A stretch of DNA of 64,000 nucleotides, taken from contig JAJXTV010000014.1 of NCBI GenBank assembly GCA_021783515.1, forward strand, positions 1 through 64,000, written 5' to 3'. Position 1 is the first letter of the stretch. Each line of letters opens with the position of its first letter. Made by a program: the position numbers and the translations under genes. Of this stretch, positions 61,902 to 64,000 are shown one piece after another. Source of the stretch: Nitrospirota bacterium (lineage in GTDB: Bacteria > Nitrospirota > Thermodesulfovibrionia > Thermodesulfovibrionales > UBA6898). The notes under the pieces are model-generated. The model was not told where the DNA came from and searched no databases. It saw only the letters and a list, made by a program, of their open reading frames with translations.

Positions 61902-63701
61902 CTATTTTCCCCCGGCCGGGACGAAGACCTTCCTGCAGGAAAAATGCCTGAGATTGCCGTCGTAATCCCCCACGGCGATCCCTATATTCCCGCCCCGGTC
62001 GACGACCGACGGCGCGCTGTGATCTTTGACGGCGATGCCGTCGAGAAAGCCGTCGGGCTGAAACTCCGTGGACCCCGGACCGCTTCCCTCCGCCGTAAAA
62101 AGAGAGATCCTTCCGTCCTGCCGGCCGACAAGCAGGAAGACCGTCCCGCCGTCGCGGAAGAGGGCCGGGGACGCATACCGGTCTACCCTGACCTCGTCGA
62201 AGACTCCTTTGATGCTCTTCCACAAAGGTGCTCCGTCGTCCGCCTCGCCGTACCGGAATCCCCGGACCCGCCCATCGACATCGCCGACGATCAACTCCCA
62301 TCTGCCGTCCCCGTCGAGGTCGAAGACCTCCGGCGAGGAATGCATCATCTTCGGGAGCCCCGCAAAGAAATTCTTCTCCTCCGTCCAGACCGGGCCGGCC
62401 CGGCTGCCGGTGTTCAGAAATGCCTTTATCAGCCCGTCCTGCTGGCCGGTAACGAGGAGAGTGCCCCCCCCCCATTCTGCGAGCACGCCCTTTGAAAATC
62501 CCGAAAGCTTGATCCCTCTGAAATAATCCGGCCTTTCGACCGGCACCGTCCCTTCGGCCGGGGTGTCGAAAGCGAAAAACTTCATTTCCCCGTAGGCGTT
62601 CCCCGAGGTCATAAAGAGCCGGCCACCGTCCGATCCCAGCACCGGCGTGCAGGCGGGACCCGGCAGGACACGTCCCGAAAAGAGCTCGCCCGATTCTTTC
62701 CATTCGCGGAAACTGCCCCGCCTGTTCCTGAAATAGCGGAATTTCCCGGTTCCGTCCGCCACCACGAGGTCGGGGAAATCTGCGCCGGGAAGCCGCACAA
62801 AAGAAGGAGAGGCGAAACCGGTCGTGGATATCCCCAGTGTCGTCCTGCTCCAACCGCCTGCTCTTCCGTCGGCCCCTTCGAAGAGATAGAGCTTCCCCAT
62901 GTCGTTGCCGACGACGATGTGGGCCTTCCCGCCGGCTGCAAACGCCGCAGGAGCCGCATACATTCCGATCCGCACCCCCCTGAAATAAGCCGGGTCCTTC
63001 CTGAATACGATCCGGCCGTCCTTCGATCTGTTACGGTAATATAATAGGCGGCCTTCAGAGTTTCCGACCAGGAGATCCGGCCTGCCCTTTTTGCCTGTTT
63101 CGACGAGACTGGGTGCGGCGTCGTTGCCGACCCGAATTTCCGGCATGTCGACCGCCCGCCAGGAGGGCTCCGCCTCGGTTCCGGCATTTCTGAATATCAG
63201 CACCCTGCCCGAGTCTGAAGAGAATCCTCCCGTGCCGACGATCACCTCCGGCCTGCCATCGCCGTCGATGTCCCCTACGGCCGGGGAGGAAAAAGCCCCC
63301 GCGGATATACCGTAAAAATAATTCCTCTCCTGCCGCCACTCGGGCTCCTCCGCCGTGCCGTAATTCTTATAGAGACGAAGCGCACCGCCCTTGCCGCCCT
63401 CAACCATCTCGTCCACGCCGTCGCCGTCGATGTCGTAAAACACGATCCTCGCAAACGGGAGCGACTCGAGGCCGCAATGGTTGAATACCTCCTTCGTGTC
63501 TTCCCTGCACTGCAGGGAGACCCGCAGCTTCGGCGGCGGCGGCGTGGGAGGAGGCTGCGGTTTCACGACAGGCGGCGGGGCAGGCGGAGTTTCCGCGGGA
63601 CGGGAAACCTCTTTTTCCGTCGCGCAGGAGGCGACCACGACAATAAGAGCGGCGGCGGAAATCGCCCTTGTGACAATGGACAACGATACGCATTTCATCA
63701 T
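61902..63701 (-). CDS. FG-GAP repeat lipoprotein
   Basis: 599 residues. A lipoprotein signal peptide ending VVASC is followed by a Pro-rich linker (about 35-60) and about seven FG-GAP/VCBS-like repeats of 60-70 residues, each with a D-x-D-G-D-x-x-x-E/D calcium motif or a degenerate form (YDIDGDGVDEMV, GDIDGDGRPEVIVG, FDLDGDGRWELIVG). It should fold as a beta-propeller anchored to a membrane, facing the periplasm or surface. Function unknown; it lies after the OmpA-type gene on the same strand. Confidence 0.8.
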   Translation of the reverse strand: MMKCVSLSIVTRAISAAALIVVVASCATEKEVSRPAETPPAPPPVVKPQPPPTPPPPKLRVSLQCREDTKEVFNHCGLESLPFARIVFYDIDGDGVDEMVEGGKGGALRLYKNYGTAEEPEWRQERNYFYGISAGAFSSPAVGDIDGDGRPEVIVGTGGFSSDSGRVLIFRNAGTEAEPSWRAVDMPEIRVGNDAAPSLVETGKKGRPDLLVGNSEGRLLYYRNRSKDGRIVFRKDPAYFRGVRIGMYAAPAAFAAGGKAHIVVGNDMGKLYLFEGADGRAGGWSRTTLGISTTGFASPSFVRLPGADFPDLVVADGTGKFRYFRNRRGSFREWKESGELFSGRVLPGPACTPVLGSDGGRLFMTSGNAYGEMKFFAFDTPAEGTVPVERPDYFRGIKLSGFSKGVLAEWGGGTLLVTGQQDGLIKAFLNTGSRAGPVWTEEKNFFAGLPKMMHSSPEVFDLDGDGRWELIVGDVDGRVRGFRYGEADDGAPLWKSIKGVFDEVRVDRYASPALFRDGGTVFLLVGRQDGRISLFTAEGSGPGSTEFQPDGFLDGIAVKDHSAPSVVDRGGNIGIAVGDYDGNLRHFSCRKVFVPAGGK

Positions 63702-63720
63702 TTTTTCCGGCGGTTAGAAC

Positions 63721-63759
63721 GCCGAAAGCCCCGGGCGCTTCCCGTCCGGGGCTTTCGGC
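63721..63759 (-). terminator. 14-bp hairpin between the OmpA-type and FG-GAP genes
   Basis: GCCGAAAGCCCCGG and CCGGGGCTTTCGGC form a perfect 14-bp stem with an 11-base loop. There is no T-run on the minus strand. It lies 22 bases after the OmpA-type stop and may reduce read-through into the FG-GAP gene. Confidence 0.5.
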
Positions 63760-63781
63760 TGATCTACTATGAATTGTACTA

Positions 63782-64000
63782 CTATTTTATGATAATTTCA
63801 AAGTGGACCCGTCTGTTGATCTTCGCCCCCTTGGACTCCTTCCGGTACGGCCGCAGTTCCGGAACTTCCAGCTTCGTCTTGCCGTATCCGACCGTCGTCA
63901 TTCTCTCCGGCGCGATCCCCTTCTGAGCGAGATAGGCCTTCACCCCATCCGCCCTCTTCCAGCTGAGCTTCATATTGTAGAGCGCGCTGCCTACTGCGGA
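63782..64000 (-). CDS. OmpA/Pal-type peptidoglycan-binding protein, C-terminal part
   Basis: The frame is open to the right edge, so the N-terminus is outside the window. The visible 72 residues match the end of an OmpA domain: SALYNMKLSWKRADGVKAYLAQKGI, MTTVGYGKTK and KGAKINRRVHFEI, where the Asn-Arg-Arg strand is the usual family ending. Such proteins tie the outer membrane to peptidoglycan. Confidence 0.88.
   Translation of the reverse strand, partial: SAVGSALYNMKLSWKRADGVKAYLAQKGIAPERMTTVGYGKTKLEVPELRPYRKESKGAKINRRVHFEIIIK

Noticed and set aside
1-64000. CRISPR arrays, tRNA or rRNA genes, transposase genes
   Set aside because: No regularly spaced direct repeats, no cloverleaf with T-loop and acceptor pairing, and no transposase or integrase domains were seen on either strand.

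Overview
The window reads as one piece of a GC-rich (about 60 percent) chromosome from a Gram-negative, probably anaerobic bacterium. The outer membrane is implied by LptE and an OmpA-type protein. Respiratory character is implied by a seven-haem and a four-haem c-type cytochrome, CcdA, a monocluster ferredoxin and an ADP-forming acyl-CoA synthetase subunit. A DsrE-like protein lies at the left edge. This gene set fits Nitrospirota (Thermodesulfovibrionia-like) or a deltaproteobacterial relative; the phylum is my inference from gene content, not from a database comparison.

Layout. 1-6.7 kb: end of a DsrE-like gene, two polytopic membrane proteins of glycosyltransferase type, a kelch protein with a C-terminal sorting signal, a ferredoxin overlapping a deoxyhypusine-synthase-like gene, and rpsT with a TTG start. 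6.8-22.1 kb: a tight-adherence (Tad/Flp) pilus locus flp-tadE-cpaB-cpaC-tadG-cpaE-cpaF-tadB-tadC. It is followed by a 30-residue membrane peptide, a DUF192 protein, a membrane protein, an Ala/Pro-rich secreted protein, an AAA+ ATPase with an MshEN-like (cyclic-di-GMP) N-terminus, a family 2 glycosyltransferase and a second flp. No prepilin peptidase is present. 22.1-26.0 kb: holA-lptE-leuS on the minus strand. 26.1-28.7 kb: a small accessory island with a broken YD/CARDB gene, a DUF559 gene flanked by 38-bp direct repeats, and an RHS tip followed by a small membrane protein that could be its immunity partner. 28.7-34.5 kb: a REC-PilZ regulator, ccdA, mog and MOSC genes, a lipoprotein, the seven-haem cytochrome and a truncated peroxiredoxin. 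34.6-53.5 kb: a complete minus-strand dcw (division and cell wall) operon, mraZ-rsmH-ftsL-ftsI-murE-murF-mraY-dacA-murD-ftsW-murG-murC-murB-ddl-ftsQ-ftsA-ftsZ, with a consensus promoter and three MraZ-type boxes. 53.5-64 kb: two selenoprotein genes, a four-haem cytochrome, larC with a histidine kinase, copA, an FG-GAP lipoprotein and an OmpA-type fragment.

The most notable content is two genes in which an in-frame TGA sits exactly where the family has its redox cysteine. One is a glutaredoxin (U-x-x-C) directly upstream of copA. The other is an exported DUF1573-dihaem cytochrome c fusion (S-U-G-C-T). Each TGA is followed by a hairpin of nearly identical geometry: a 7-bp stem, a loop beginning AGUU, and 14 or 15 bases between TGA and stem. 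I read these as bacterial SECIS elements. I do not recall the DUF1573-cytochrome fusion as a described selenoprotein. A second notable item is a three-copy interspersed repeat whose end arms differ between copies but stay complementary within each full-length copy.
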